A stretch of DNA of 64,000 nt from Paraburkholderia atlantica (GTDB taxonomy: Bacteria > Pseudomonadota > Gammaproteobacteria > Burkholderiales > Burkholderiaceae). Shown here piece after piece: positions 52,091 through 60,972 of this stretch. Under the pieces are notes generated by a model. That model did no database searches and was not told where the DNA came from. It saw only the letters and a list, made by a program, of their open reading frames with translations. The stretch covers positions 96,429 through 160,428 of the forward strand of contig NZ_WHNQ01000019.1 of NCBI RefSeq assembly GCF_009362785.1, read 5' to 3'. Position numbers and translations under genes: made by a program. Position 1 is the stretch's first letter, and each line of letters starts with the position of its first letter.

Positions 52091-53491
52091 TCAACGCTCG
52101 GAGACCGGCCGCGTTGGGGTAGCCTGTTGTTCCTGCGGGGCGTCGCTGTACTCCGTCATGCGCCGCACCGAACTCACGCAGGCCGCGACCAACGCGAGCG
52201 CCGCGCCAATGCCGGCAATCAGCGTCAGTTGCGGGCCATGCACGAGCCCGAACACAATGGATACCACCACCGCGCCGCTCGACTGACCAAGCAGACGACC
52301 CATCGCTTGCAGGCCGGACGCTCCGCCGCTGCGATGCCGCGGCGCACTGCCGATGATCACGCGATTGTTCGGCGACTGAAAGATCCCGAAGCCGAGGCCG
52401 CAGACCGCGAGCCGCCACACGATGTCGAAACGCGTCGCCGTGTCCCCGAGCTGGCAGAGCATCGCGAGTCCGCAGCCGAACACGACTAGCCCGACGCTGC
52501 TGATGCGGCCAGGCGCCCAACGATCGGACAGCCGGCCCGCGACCGGGGCGATCAACGCGGTCATGAGCGGCCACGGTGTCATCAGAAAGCCGGTTTGTGT
52601 TTCCGACAGCCTCAGCGTCTGCTCGAAATAGAACGGCAGCACGATGTACGCCATCGTCTGTGCCGCGAACGAGCAGATCGACGTCGCCATCGACAATGAA
52701 AACACCGGCATGCGCAGCAGGTCGATCGGCAGCATCGGCTTCGCGAGCCGGCTTTCGCGTCGCACGAACAGCACGCCGGCCACCAGTGCGAGCGCGACCA
52801 TCACGGCGCCGCGCTGCGTCGCCCCAGGCTGGTTGAAAGCCGCGAGACCCGAGATCAGCAGGCCGAAGGTGAGCGCGTTGAGCAGGACGCTCACGCTGCT
52901 CAGGCGAGCGCCCGAAGTCGGTGTCATCGGCAAAGTGCGCGCACCGATCGACAGCGCCAGCGCGCCGAGCGGCACGTTGACGAGGAACAGCCACTGCCAG
53001 TGGGCGACCGACAGAATCGCCGACGCGATGCTCGGCCCCGCCGCCGACGAAACCGCCACCACCAGCGACGACAAACCTACGCCGACGCCAAGCCGTGCCT
53101 TCGGAAAAACGAAGCGCACCAGCGCGATACTCACGCTCATGATGCCGCCCGCGCCGAAGCCCTGAAACACGCGAGCGACCGCCAGCACCAGCAGCGTGTG
53201 CGCATTCGCACAGGCGAACGACGCCAGCGTGAAGAGCACGAGTCCGCAGCAGTAGACGCGCTTGTAGCCGAGGCTGTCGCCGAGCACCGCGAGCGGCAGC
53301 AAGGACACCGTGATCGCCAACTGATACGCATTGACGACCCAGATCGCATTCGCGGGCGACACAGCGAGGTCGTTGCTGATGGTGGGGAGCGCGACGTTGA
53401 CGATCGAGGTGTCGAGCACCGACATCGTCATCGCGATGGCGATCGCGAGGTACGCAAACGCACGTTGGGGATTGGGCAGGCCGTCGGTCAT
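52091..53491 (-). CDS. MFS multidrug exporter, DHA2 (14-TM) family
   Basis: This 466-residue transporter has fourteen predicted helices. Motif C (SAAGPSIASAILS) near residue 150 and motif A-like GDSLGYKRV near 70 mark it as a DHA2/EmrB-type antiporter. The N-terminal helix has VLDTSIVNVALPTISNDL, a family signature, and SPNNRVIIGSAPRHRSGGAS near 380 is the conserved helix-11 loop. It likely exports toxic organic compounds. Start 53491 chosen to begin at the first helix; 80 further upstream codons are unlikely. Converges with ssuA-like gene. Confidence 0.92.
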   Translation of the reverse strand: MTDGLPNPQRAFAYLAIAIAMTMSVLDTSIVNVALPTISNDLAVSPANAIWVVNAYQLAITVSLLPLAVLGDSLGYKRVYCCGLVLFTLASFACANAHTLLVLAVARVFQGFGAGGIMSVSIALVRFVFPKARLGVGVGLSSLVVAVSSAAGPSIASAILSVAHWQWLFLVNVPLGALALSIGARTLPMTPTSGARLSSVSVLLNALTFGLLISGLAAFNQPGATQRGAVMVALALVAGVLFVRRESRLAKPMLPIDLLRMPVFSLSMATSICSFAAQTMAYIVLPFYFEQTLRLSETQTGFLMTPWPLMTALIAPVAGRLSDRWAPGRISSVGLVVFGCGLAMLCQLGDTATRFDIVWRLAVCGLGFGIFQSPNNRVIIGSAPRHRSGGASGLQAMGRLLGQSSGAVVVSIVFGLVHGPQLTLIAGIGAALALVAACVSSVRRMTEYSDAPQEQQATPTRPVSER

Positions 53492-53781
53492 GGTGCAAGC
53501 GGGTCGAAAGAAAATACGGGCGACGGCGTGCCGCGCGGCTGCCGTCGCGGGTGCATTGTTGCAACTCTGACTCGCGGGAGCAAGGTTGCACCCGATACCG
53601 GATGGATGGCTACCCGGCTCGTCTCCTCCGCGGCCTTGCGATTCGCGAGCGCGTGCGTGCATTCGAGCGCCCGTCAGGCATGGCACGTGCAGCATCTGAA
53701 CCGGGGCGCGGTTGACCTTACTGCCCCGCACGTTGTAAACCTGTAGAAATCGTCGCCGCTATCAGCGTCGGCGAGGCACGC

Positions 53782-54330
53782 ATGAAAACGAAACGCCCTT
53801 TTTTCACGATCGGCCACTCGACGCGTCCGTTGCAGGAATTCGTCGACTTACTGAAAGGCGAACAGATCGCCTTGCTGGTCGACGTGCGCAGCATCCCGCG
53901 CTCGCGGACCAACCCGCAGTTCAATCGCGACACGCTGCCCGCCTCGCTCTCAGCCGAACATATCGACTACGTGCATCTCGCCGCGCTCGGCGGACGCCGC
54001 AGCAGGCGCAAGGACGACACGCCGTCGCCGAATGCGTACTGGACGCATCCGGCCTTTCGCAACTATGCCGACTATGCAATGAGCGACGCGTTCCGCGAAG
54101 GACTGGCGCAACTACTGGCGCTCGGTCATCGGCAGCGCTGCGCGATCATGTGCTCGGAAGCGGTCTGGTGGCGCTGCCACCGGCGTATCATTACGGACTA
54201 TCTGCTGATGCACGATGAAACCGTGCTGCACATCATGGACGCGCAACACACGAACGCCGCCACGATGACGCCGGGCGCCGAGCCTCAGGCCGACGGCACG
54301 CTGATCTATCCGGCTGAGGCGCAGAACTGA
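53782..54330 (+). CDS. DUF488 domain protein
   Basis: This 182-residue cytosolic protein of the DUF488 family has FFTIGHSTRPLQEFVDLLK at the N-terminus, VDVRSIPRSRTNPQFNRDTL near residue 35 and CSEAVWWRCHRRIITDYL near 130, which contains the conserved CSE and CHR motifs. The family is of unknown biochemistry and has been linked to stress or nucleotide metabolism only by context. It precedes a uracil-DNA-glycosylase-family gene by 45 bp, probably one transcript; a role in nucleic-acid repair is therefore conceivable. Confidence 0.92.
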   Translation: MKTKRPFFTIGHSTRPLQEFVDLLKGEQIALLVDVRSIPRSRTNPQFNRDTLPASLSAEHIDYVHLAALGGRRSRRKDDTPSPNAYWTHPAFRNYADYAMSDAFREGLAQLLALGHRQRCAIMCSEAVWWRCHRRIITDYLLMHDETVLHIMDAQHTNAATMTPGAEPQADGTLIYPAEAQN

Positions 54331-54375
54331 GCCGACTCACGACACGACTGCACGCCAGTCACCCCGCACCGCTTT

Positions 54376-55002
54376 ATGGCTGTTACCACCAAACGTACGT
54401 CGAAACACGACACGTCGCTCGACACGCTGCTTCACGATATCCGCGCCTGCACGCTGTGCGCCCCCATGCTGCCGCACGCGCCCCGACCCGTGCTTGCGGC
54501 GTCCACGCGCTCGCGTATTCTGATCATCGGCCAAGCACCGGGCGCGCGCGTGCATGCGTCCGGGGTGCCGTGGAGCGACGCGAGCGGCGCGCGCCTGCGC
54601 ACATGGCTCGGCGTCGACGACACGACCTTCTACGACGCGTCCAGGTTCGCCATCGTGCCGATGGGCTTCTGTTTTCCCGGTCGCGGTGCGAGCGGCGACC
54701 TGCCGCCCCGTCCCGAGTGTGCCAGCCGCTGGCATCGCGAATTGCTCGCACGGATGCGTTCGGTGAAATTGACGCTGCTGATCGGACAATACGCGCAGCG
54801 CTTTGGTCTCGGCGACGCGTTCGGCCCGACCTCGACCGATACGCTCGTCAGGTGGGCCGAGTTTGGACCGCATGTGATGCCGCTGCCGCATCCGTCACCG
54901 CGCAATGTCGCGTGGTTCAAGCGCAATCCGTGGTTCGAAGGCGAAGTGTTGCCGACTTTGCGCGCGCACGTGGCGACGGTGTTGGCAGGCGGGGAGCTTT
55001 GA
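54376..55002 (+). CDS. Uracil-DNA glycosylase family protein
   Basis: This 208-residue UDG-superfamily protein has the glycosylase motif 1 IGQAPGARVHASGVPWSD near residue 55 and the motif 2-like LPHPSPRN near 175. The N-terminus has two cysteines (RACTLC), and further cysteines near 100 and 115 could ligate a 4Fe-4S cluster as in family 4/5 enzymes, but spacing is unusual. It would excise uracil or other damaged bases from DNA. Pairing with the DUF488 gene suggests a small repair or stress unit. Confidence 0.88.
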   Translation: MAVTTKRTSKHDTSLDTLLHDIRACTLCAPMLPHAPRPVLAASTRSRILIIGQAPGARVHASGVPWSDASGARLRTWLGVDDTTFYDASRFAIVPMGFCFPGRGASGDLPPRPECASRWHRELLARMRSVKLTLLIGQYAQRFGLGDAFGPTSTDTLVRWAEFGPHVMPLPHPSPRNVAWFKRNPWFEGEVLPTLRAHVATVLAGGEL

Positions 55003-55382
55003 GCGCCGCGCATCGCGAAGCCGTGGCTGCGTGCTGTCTGCTGCAGCGCGCCACCCGGTGCCACGCCGTGCGTTCGCCAGTCCGCCGACAGCGGCGCTGA
55101 CCACCCATTTCACCCCGTCGGGTGCCCTAACCACACGTTCGTGACCCCGCCGTCCCACTCTTCGGACTGGTGCGGGTATACATGGATTAGGCGGTGCAAC
55201 CGCACTGCACTAACATTTTTGCGGTACCGCACGGCGCGTATCGAGCGCCTCGAATCGGGGTTGCACGTCGCCACGCCAAAGTCTCGCGCTGCCCAGCGCA
55301 CTCCCGGTGCCTTCCAGCATCTGCACACGATCGACGCAACGTCGACCGCATCGACCAACGAAGACAAGAATCGGAGGATGAG
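55003..55382. other. Promoter region of sugar ABC operon
   Basis: 380 bp without a gene. It contains a perfect 12-bp palindrome TGCGGTACCGCA at 55220-55231, about 150 bp before the binding-protein gene, and the ribosome site GGAGG near 55375. Palindromes of this size are frequent operators for LacI-type regulators of sugar ABC genes, but the central bases are GTAC rather than CG, so the identity is open. Confidence 0.45.
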
Positions 55383-56492
55383 ATGGCACAGCAACGGGAT
55401 GACAACCAGCAACAAGGCAACAACTCTTTCAATCCGGCGCGGCGCGGGCTGATGCAGGGCGCCGGACTCGGCGCCGCGCTTTCGCTGATGGGCGCGCTAG
55501 GCGGCGCGGGCGGGCTGATCGGTAGCGCGCAGGCGGCGGAGTCGGCGTTTCCGTCGCACAAGAAGTGGAAGATCGTGTTCGTCAATCACGTCACGACCAA
55601 CCCGTTCTTCGTGCCCACCCAGTACGGCATTCAGGATGCCTGCTCGCTGCTCAACATGGACTATCAGTGGACCGGCTCGGCCACCTCCGACGCTGGCGAA
55701 ATGGTCCGTGCCGTCAACTCGGCGATCGCCGCGAAGGCCGACGCCATCGCGGTGCCGATCGTCGATCCGAGCGCTTTCGACAAGCCCATTCAGGCCGCGC
55801 TCGACGCCGGTATTCCAGTGTTCGCCTATAACGCCGACGCGCCGCGTGGCAAAAAGAATCCGCGCCTCGCCTATATCGGCCAGGACCTGTATCTGTCGGG
55901 CTACCAGATGGGCGAGCGCATCGTGAGCCTGATCGACAGCGGCATGGTCGCGCTGTTCATTGCGACGCCGGGGCAGCTCAACATCCAGCCGCGTATGGAC
56001 GGGGCGAGCGACGCGATCAAGAAGTCCGGCAAGAAGATCGACATTCAGACCGTGGCCACGGGCGCAACCGTCAACGAGGAGTTGTCGAAGATCAAGGCGT
56101 TCTATCTCGGTCACCAGGACCTGAAGGGCATGTTCGCCGTGGATGCGGGCAGCACCCAGGGCGTCGCGCAGGTGATGAAGGAATCGAACCTGCCCGCGAA
56201 GGGCGTGCACGGCGGCGGCTTCGACCTGCTGCCGACCACGATCCAACTGATCCACGAAGGCTACCTCGACTTCACCATCGACCAGCAGCCGTACGTTCAG
56301 GGTTTCTATACGGTGATGCAGGCGTTCGTGTTCCTCAGCTCGGGAGGCCTCGTCGGGCCGGCCGAAATCAACACGGGCCTGAAGTTCGTGACCAAGGAGA
56401 ACGTCGAGCCCTACCTCAATACCTCGACGCGCTTCGAAGGCAAGACCGATAAGCAGCAAATCGTCCCGCGGTCCGGCGCAATCAAGTCCTGA
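55383..56492 (+). CDS. Sugar ABC transporter, periplasmic binding protein
   Basis: This 369-residue family 1-type (ribose/fructose-like) binding protein has a twin-arginine-like signal (FNPARRGLMQGAGLGAALSL). The mature core shows KIVFVNHVTTNPFFVPTQYG, DAIAVPIVDPSAFDKPIQAA, DAGIPVFAYNADAPRG and VHGGGFDLLPTTIQLIHEG. The order binding protein, permease, single-domain ATPase matches FrcBCA of rhizobia, so a furanose-like or related polyol is likely, but the ligand is not proven. Start 55383 has GGAGG at good spacing. The next gene begins inside its stop codon (TGATG). Confidence 0.9.
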   Translation: MAQQRDDNQQQGNNSFNPARRGLMQGAGLGAALSLMGALGGAGGLIGSAQAAESAFPSHKKWKIVFVNHVTTNPFFVPTQYGIQDACSLLNMDYQWTGSATSDAGEMVRAVNSAIAAKADAIAVPIVDPSAFDKPIQAALDAGIPVFAYNADAPRGKKNPRLAYIGQDLYLSGYQMGERIVSLIDSGMVALFIATPGQLNIQPRMDGASDAIKKSGKKIDIQTVATGATVNEELSKIKAFYLGHQDLKGMFAVDAGSTQGVAQVMKESNLPAKGVHGGGFDLLPTTIQLIHEGYLDFTIDQQPYVQGFYTVMQAFVFLSSGGLVGPAEINTGLKFVTKENVEPYLNTSTRFEGKTDKQQIVPRSGAIKS

Positions 56493-57502
56493 TGAATACA
56501 GTGAACGAAACCAGCAACACCGAAGCAGTCCGCGCGCCCCGGCGCGCGGGCGTTTCATTCGCGTCTCAATGGGCGGCCGAGCTGCGCATCCTGCTCGTGG
56601 CCGTGCTGCTGGCCGCCTACTTCGAATTCGCGAACCACGATTTCCTATTCACCAACGCGAGCCTCGTCAACCTGTCGCAGTTCATCGCGCCGGTGGCGAT
56701 CATTGCGTTCGGCGAAATCATGTTGATGATCGGCGGCGACATCGATCTGTCGGCGGGCATGGTGTTCGCGTTCGCGCCATTCATGATGGTGTTCGCGAAT
56801 GACGCGGGCGCGCCGATGTGGCTCGCCGTGATCGCGGGGCTCGTGGCGGCGGGAGTGGTCGGCTTCGTGAACGGGGCGGTGACGGTGTGGCTGCGGCTGC
56901 CCTCGTTCGTTACGACGCTCGGCACGCTCTTTCTGATCAACGGCATCACGCTCACGATCTCGCGCGGCACGCCCGCCCCCACGCCTGGCTCGCCCGCATT
57001 CGCCGCGGTGATGGGCGCATGGGGCTACAGCGAGATCATCTGGACCCTGGTGATCGCCTTCGCGATGCACGTGCTGTTGCGGCATACACGCTGGGGCCTG
57101 CATACGCAGGCCGCAGGTGCGAATCCGCTCGGCGCGAGCGAGGCCGGCATTCATGTGAAGCGGCTGCGCCTCGGCAACTTCATCCTTGCCGCGGTGCTGG
57201 CGGGGTTCACCGGCATGCTCGAAGCCTTTCGCATTACCTCGATCGACCCGCAGGCGGGCGGCAATCAGATCATGTTCCTTGCCGTGGCCGCGGCCGTGAT
57301 CGGCGGCACGCCGCTGACGGGCGGTTCGGGCACCATCGTGGGCGGGCTCATCGGCGCGGCCGTGCTCGGTATTCTCAACGACGGATTTACGCTGATCGGC
57401 ATCAACGCGTTCACGTTCAACATCATTCTTGGCGCCGCGATTCTGGCGGCGATGATCTTCAACATCCACGTCGGGCGCATTCGCCGCAAGGGTGGACGCT
57501 GA
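56492..57502 (+). CDS. Sugar ABC transporter, permease
   Basis: This is a 336-residue permease with about nine hydrophobic helices of the RbsC/FrcC type. Conserved blocks are FGEIMLMIGGDIDLSAGMV near residue 75, LPSFVTTLGTLFLINGITL near 135 and AAAVIGGTPLTGGSGTIVGG near 265. It overlaps both neighbours by TGATG stop/start junctions, so synthesis is tightly coupled. It forms the membrane channel, likely as a homodimer, with the single-domain ATPase encoded next. Confidence 0.93.
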   Translation: MNTVNETSNTEAVRAPRRAGVSFASQWAAELRILLVAVLLAAYFEFANHDFLFTNASLVNLSQFIAPVAIIAFGEIMLMIGGDIDLSAGMVFAFAPFMMVFANDAGAPMWLAVIAGLVAAGVVGFVNGAVTVWLRLPSFVTTLGTLFLINGITLTISRGTPAPTPGSPAFAAVMGAWGYSEIIWTLVIAFAMHVLLRHTRWGLHTQAAGANPLGASEAGIHVKRLRLGNFILAAVLAGFTGMLEAFRITSIDPQAGGNQIMFLAVAAAVIGGTPLTGGSGTIVGGLIGAAVLGILNDGFTLIGINAFTFNIILGAAILAAMIFNIHVGRIRRKGGR

Positions 57503-58332
57503 TGGACCAATCGCAAACCTCCTCCGCGGGCGTGAATGCCACCTCCGCTGCGCTCGGCGCGGCGAACGCGCCGCTCGCGCTGCGCGGCGACAACCTCGTC
57601 AAGCGCTTCGGCGCGGTGACGGCGCTCGACGGCGTCTCGCTCACGCTCGGCAAAGGCGAGATCCTCGGCATATTGGGCGACAACGGCGCGGGCAAGTCTA
57701 CGCTCGTGAAAATTCTCACGGGCTTTCATCAGCAAACGAGCGGCACACTCCACATCGACGGCGAGGAGACGCTGTTGCGCTCGGTCGATCATGCGCGCTC
57801 GCTCGGCATCGAATGCGTATATCAGGATCTCGCGCTCGCGAATTCGCTGAGCATTTACCACAACATGTTCCTGAATCGCGAAATCGTGCGGCGCGGGCCG
57901 TTCAGGCTGCTCGACCACAAGCAGATGCGCGAGCGCGCGGCGCAATGCCTCGACGATATCGGCGTGCACGTGCCTTCGGTGGATTTGCCCGTGGAGCGCC
58001 TTTCGGGCGGGCAGCGCCAGGCGATCGCCGTGGCGCGCGCCGTGCATTCGAACGCGAAGATCCTGTTGCTCGACGAGCCGCTCGCCGCGATGGGCGCGCG
58101 CGAGGCGGGGCTCATCATCGACCTGCTGATGCGCCTGAAGGAAAAAGGCGGCCTGTCGATCATCATGATCATGCACAACTATGCGCAGACGCTCGATATC
58201 GCGGATCGCATCATGTTGATGCAGCGAGGCCGCGTGACCTACGAGCAACAGAGCGCGCTGACTTCGGTCGCGGAACTGATGGACATCGTGCAGCGGGAAT
58301 ACCGGGCCATGCGCTCCAGCGGCGCGCAGTGA
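57502..58332 (+). CDS. Sugar ABC transporter, single-domain ATPase
   Basis: This 276-residue ATPase has Walker A GDNGAGKSTLVKILTG near residue 55, signature RLSGGQRQAIAVARAV near 165, and Walker B KILLLDEPLAAMG near 188, followed by switch histidine in IMIMHNYAQTLD. Most ribose-type importers use a fused double ATPase of about 500 residues; this one has a single domain like FrcA, so it must dimerise. The start ATG overlaps the permease stop (TGATG). A degenerate copy of its 3' end is visible about 2.6 kb further on (60831-60968). Confidence 0.93.
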   Translation: MDQSQTSSAGVNATSAALGAANAPLALRGDNLVKRFGAVTALDGVSLTLGKGEILGILGDNGAGKSTLVKILTGFHQQTSGTLHIDGEETLLRSVDHARSLGIECVYQDLALANSLSIYHNMFLNREIVRRGPFRLLDHKQMRERAAQCLDDIGVHVPSVDLPVERLSGGQRQAIAVARAVHSNAKILLLDEPLAAMGAREAGLIIDLLMRLKEKGGLSIIMIMHNYAQTLDIADRIMLMQRGRVTYEQQSALTSVAELMDIVQREYRAMRSSGAQ

Positions 58333-58353
58333 GCCCGCTACCGTTGACCAGGA

Positions 58354-60558
58354 TCAGAAATCGATCTTCGCGTTCACGCTGACCATGCGCGGATCGCCCG
58401 GCGCGATGTAGTCCGTGTACTGGAACATCCAGTAGCGGCGATTCGTGATGTTGTCGATCGCCGCGCGCAGCGTCACGTCGTGCCCACCGATGCGCGTCAA
58501 ATAGTTCGCTCCGACGTTGACGATCATGTAGCCGCCCGTCTGCAGGTCGCCAGCCGGACGCACTTTCGTACTGCTCGTAAACTTCGCGTCCGCGCCGAGC
58601 TGCAGGCCCGGCACGGCGGGCACGTCGTAGGTCACGCGGCCGGCGGCGACGAATAGCGGCGCTCCGGCCACCCGGTTGCCGTTATAGGCCTGTCCTTTCG
58701 CGTACCAGGTGTCGAGCAGCATCAGGTTGCCGGTCACCTGCCAGTTGCGGCCGAGGCGCACACTGCTGCCCGCCTCCAGACCTTGGTAAATCGAGTTGCC
58801 GTCCTGCACGTAGACATTCTGGCTGTTCGCGTACGCAGCCCCGCGTTCGATGCGGAACAACGCAGCCGTCGCCGCCCAGCGCTCATGCTCGCTCTTGATG
58901 CCGACCTCGTACTGACGCGAGCGCAGCGGACGCAGCAGCGCGCCGGCGTTCGCATAGATGTCGGCCACCATCGCGCCCTGCTCGAGCGACTCCACGTAGC
59001 TCGCGTAAAGCGTGGTGTGCGGCTCGAGCTTGTACATCAGCGCGACGGTCGGCGTCAGCACACCGTTCTGCCCGTACGAAGACGACAGCGAACCGTTGAT
59101 GTTGTACGACTGCTGATCGTAGTTCGTGTAGCGCAGGCCCGCGAGCAGCGACCAGCGATCCGTCAGCTGGATCGTGTCGCTCGCGAATAGCGCCTTCTGC
59201 GTGATCTCGTTCGCGCGATATTTGTCGAGACCGGCGCCCGAATAGTAGCGCCACGGGTTTGGCTGATACAGGTTGCCGTTGCCCAGCGTGAAGTAGTACG
59301 AGACGGCGCTGTAGTCGTTCGTCTGGTACTGCCACGACGCGCCGAGCGCCAGTTGATGCGTGAAGATGCCCGTCTTCACCGTGCCTTCGAATACGCCCTG
59401 CCAGTAGATGTCCTGGTGACCTTCGTCGCCGTTCCAGCGGCTGTCGGTGTAGTCGCCGGCCTGGTTCAACAGCGTCAGCGTGCTTTCATTGCGGTCGCGC
59501 GACGACTTGCTGTAGCTCGCCGACGTGTTGAACGACCAGTTCGGCGTGATCTGATACCTGACGCCCGCCGTGTACAACTGCAGGTTCGTGTTCAGATGCT
59601 GATCGGTGCCGCCGAGCAGATTGGTGCCGCCGCTGATTGGCGCGGGCAGGCTCGTGCCCGTAAGGCTGCCCGTGTAGATCGCGGGGGTCTGGCCGCTCGA
59701 GCGGCTTTGCTGATAGATCGCGTCGAAATAGACGTCGAGGTCGCGCGTCAGGCGGCCGTCGAGCGACACCGCCAGCGAATTGCGATTGATGTCACCCGCG
59801 TTGTAGGTCTTGCCGGCCTCGTGCGTGTAGTTGACGCGCGCGCCGAACATGTCGTCCGGACCGAAGCGCCGGCTCAGGTCGACGTGCTGGCTGAACACGC
59901 TGTCCATCCGGTAGCCGGCCGACACGCTCGTCACCGGCTGATCCGCCGGCGTCTTCGTCACGTAGTTGACGACCCCGCCCGGCTGCACGAAACCGTACAT
60001 GAAACCGCCAAGGCCCTTCAGCAGTTCGACGCGTTCGAGGTTTTCATAAGGCATCGTGATGCCGTACGAGATGAACGGATTGCCGTTGATGCGAAAGCCG
60101 TTCTGCCAATCGATCGGCAGGCCGCGAATCGAGATGTACGTGGCCCACGCGTTATACGCATTGGTGCTGTCGGTGACCGATGCGTCGACCGCGAACACGT
60201 CGCCGAGCTTGTTCGCCTGACGGTCGGCTAGCTCCTCGCCGGTCACGACGGTGGTCGAGAACGGCGTGTCGAGCTGCGAACGCGTACCCAGCGCGCCGAC
60301 CGACACGGGCGTGCGCAAGTGCATCGGCGAATCCGTCTGGGCGGCCGCGTTGACGTTGACGGCCGGCAGCGCCTGCTCGCCGCCGCTAGCGGCGGTCGCC
60401 GTCGCGCCAGGACTACTGGCTGGCGCCGCGGTTTCCCCGTTCGCAACGCTCTGCGCAAAAGCGGATTGCGCGGCGCCGGCAAAGGCCAGCCAAACCGCAA
60501 TCTGCATGGGACGATGGAGTGTGACCCTTGTTGGACGTTTGGTTTTTTGATTCTTCAT
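58354..60558 (-). CDS. TonB-dependent siderophore receptor
   Basis: This 734-residue outer-membrane receptor has a signal peptide (IAVWLAFAGAAQSAFAQS, cleavage near residue 36), a plug domain from about residue 85 to 190 (FSTTVVTGEELADRQANKLG, then YENLERVELLKGLGGFMYG) and a 22-stranded barrel ending in VNAKIDF with a terminal phenylalanine. It imports a ferric siderophore with TonB energy. A 19-bp Fur-box-like palindrome lies 35-53 bp before the start, predicting iron repression. No siderophore synthesis or other uptake genes are near, so it may take up a foreign siderophore. Confidence 0.94.
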   Translation of the reverse strand: MKNQKTKRPTRVTLHRPMQIAVWLAFAGAAQSAFAQSVANGETAAPASSPGATATAASGGEQALPAVNVNAAAQTDSPMHLRTPVSVGALGTRSQLDTPFSTTVVTGEELADRQANKLGDVFAVDASVTDSTNAYNAWATYISIRGLPIDWQNGFRINGNPFISYGITMPYENLERVELLKGLGGFMYGFVQPGGVVNYVTKTPADQPVTSVSAGYRMDSVFSQHVDLSRRFGPDDMFGARVNYTHEAGKTYNAGDINRNSLAVSLDGRLTRDLDVYFDAIYQQSRSSGQTPAIYTGSLTGTSLPAPISGGTNLLGGTDQHLNTNLQLYTAGVRYQITPNWSFNTSASYSKSSRDRNESTLTLLNQAGDYTDSRWNGDEGHQDIYWQGVFEGTVKTGIFTHQLALGASWQYQTNDYSAVSYYFTLGNGNLYQPNPWRYYSGAGLDKYRANEITQKALFASDTIQLTDRWSLLAGLRYTNYDQQSYNINGSLSSSYGQNGVLTPTVALMYKLEPHTTLYASYVESLEQGAMVADIYANAGALLRPLRSRQYEVGIKSEHERWAATAALFRIERGAAYANSQNVYVQDGNSIYQGLEAGSSVRLGRNWQVTGNLMLLDTWYAKGQAYNGNRVAGAPLFVAAGRVTYDVPAVPGLQLGADAKFTSSTKVRPAGDLQTGGYMIVNVGANYLTRIGGHDVTLRAAIDNITNRRYWMFQYTDYIAPGDPRMVSVNAKIDF

Positions 60559-60592
60559 GTCTACCAGCGAGCAAGCGCCTCTGTCGGTTGTA

Positions 60593-60611
60593 AATGCGAT
60601 TGATTCGCATT
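60593..60611 (-). promoter_or_regulatory. Fur-box-like operator of the TonB receptor gene
   Basis: AATGCGA at 60593-60599 and TCGCATT at 60605-60611 are perfect arms of a 19-bp palindrome, the classical Fur footprint size, 35 bp before the receptor start codon. The bases fit beta-proteobacterial Fur sites (AATGCRA half-sites). Confidence 0.8.
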
Positions 60612-60830
60612 CATGAGGCGCGATGGTAGCAAAGGCTTTTGCCTTTTGAAAGCATTACGGTGGGATTCGAATCGCTTGCGGTGGTGACGGCGCAACACAA
60701 GGGCGCGCCCCGCGTGGGATGCACGGCTAAAACGAGTGTGGGCCGATGAAGCCCCACTGGACGGAGGGTTTCTGGCCGAGGACTTATCGAAGTCGGCGAG
60801 GCCGGCGGGCGTTCCGCTGGAATCCGCTGA

Positions 60831-60968
60831 GGTTACTCAACGAGCGCGCTGCCTTCCGTGGCGAAGAAGCTGCTGGACGCCGTGCGGCGGGAATACCGGA
60901 CCATGCGCGCCGGCTGTGCCAAGCTGGAGCCGATCGTTTCCCAAACGGCACACAGAGGGCCGTTATAG
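60831..60968 (+). pseudogene. Vestige of a sugar ABC ATPase 3' end
   Basis: One frame reads SALPSVAKKLLDAVRREYRTMR, matching the C-terminal segment SALTSVAELMDIVQREYRAM of the intact ATPase ending at 58332 and continuing with unrelated residues to a TAG at 60966. Upstream, the frame is stopped at 60828 and nothing else of the ATPase is left. It is a relic of a duplicated or rearranged ABC gene. The rest of the gap 60612-60972 holds no gene. Confidence 0.6.
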
Positions 60969-60972
60969 CGAA

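Noticed and set aside
51945..53591. 548-codon frame overlapping the DHA2 exporter
   Set aside because: Shifted frame of the exporter with a low-complexity Arg/Ala product.
55220..55231. TGCGGTACCGCA palindrome called as a defined LacI operator
   Set aside because: Only 12 bp, centre unlike LacI sites, no regulator gene next to it; mentioned only as a candidate in the promoter region.
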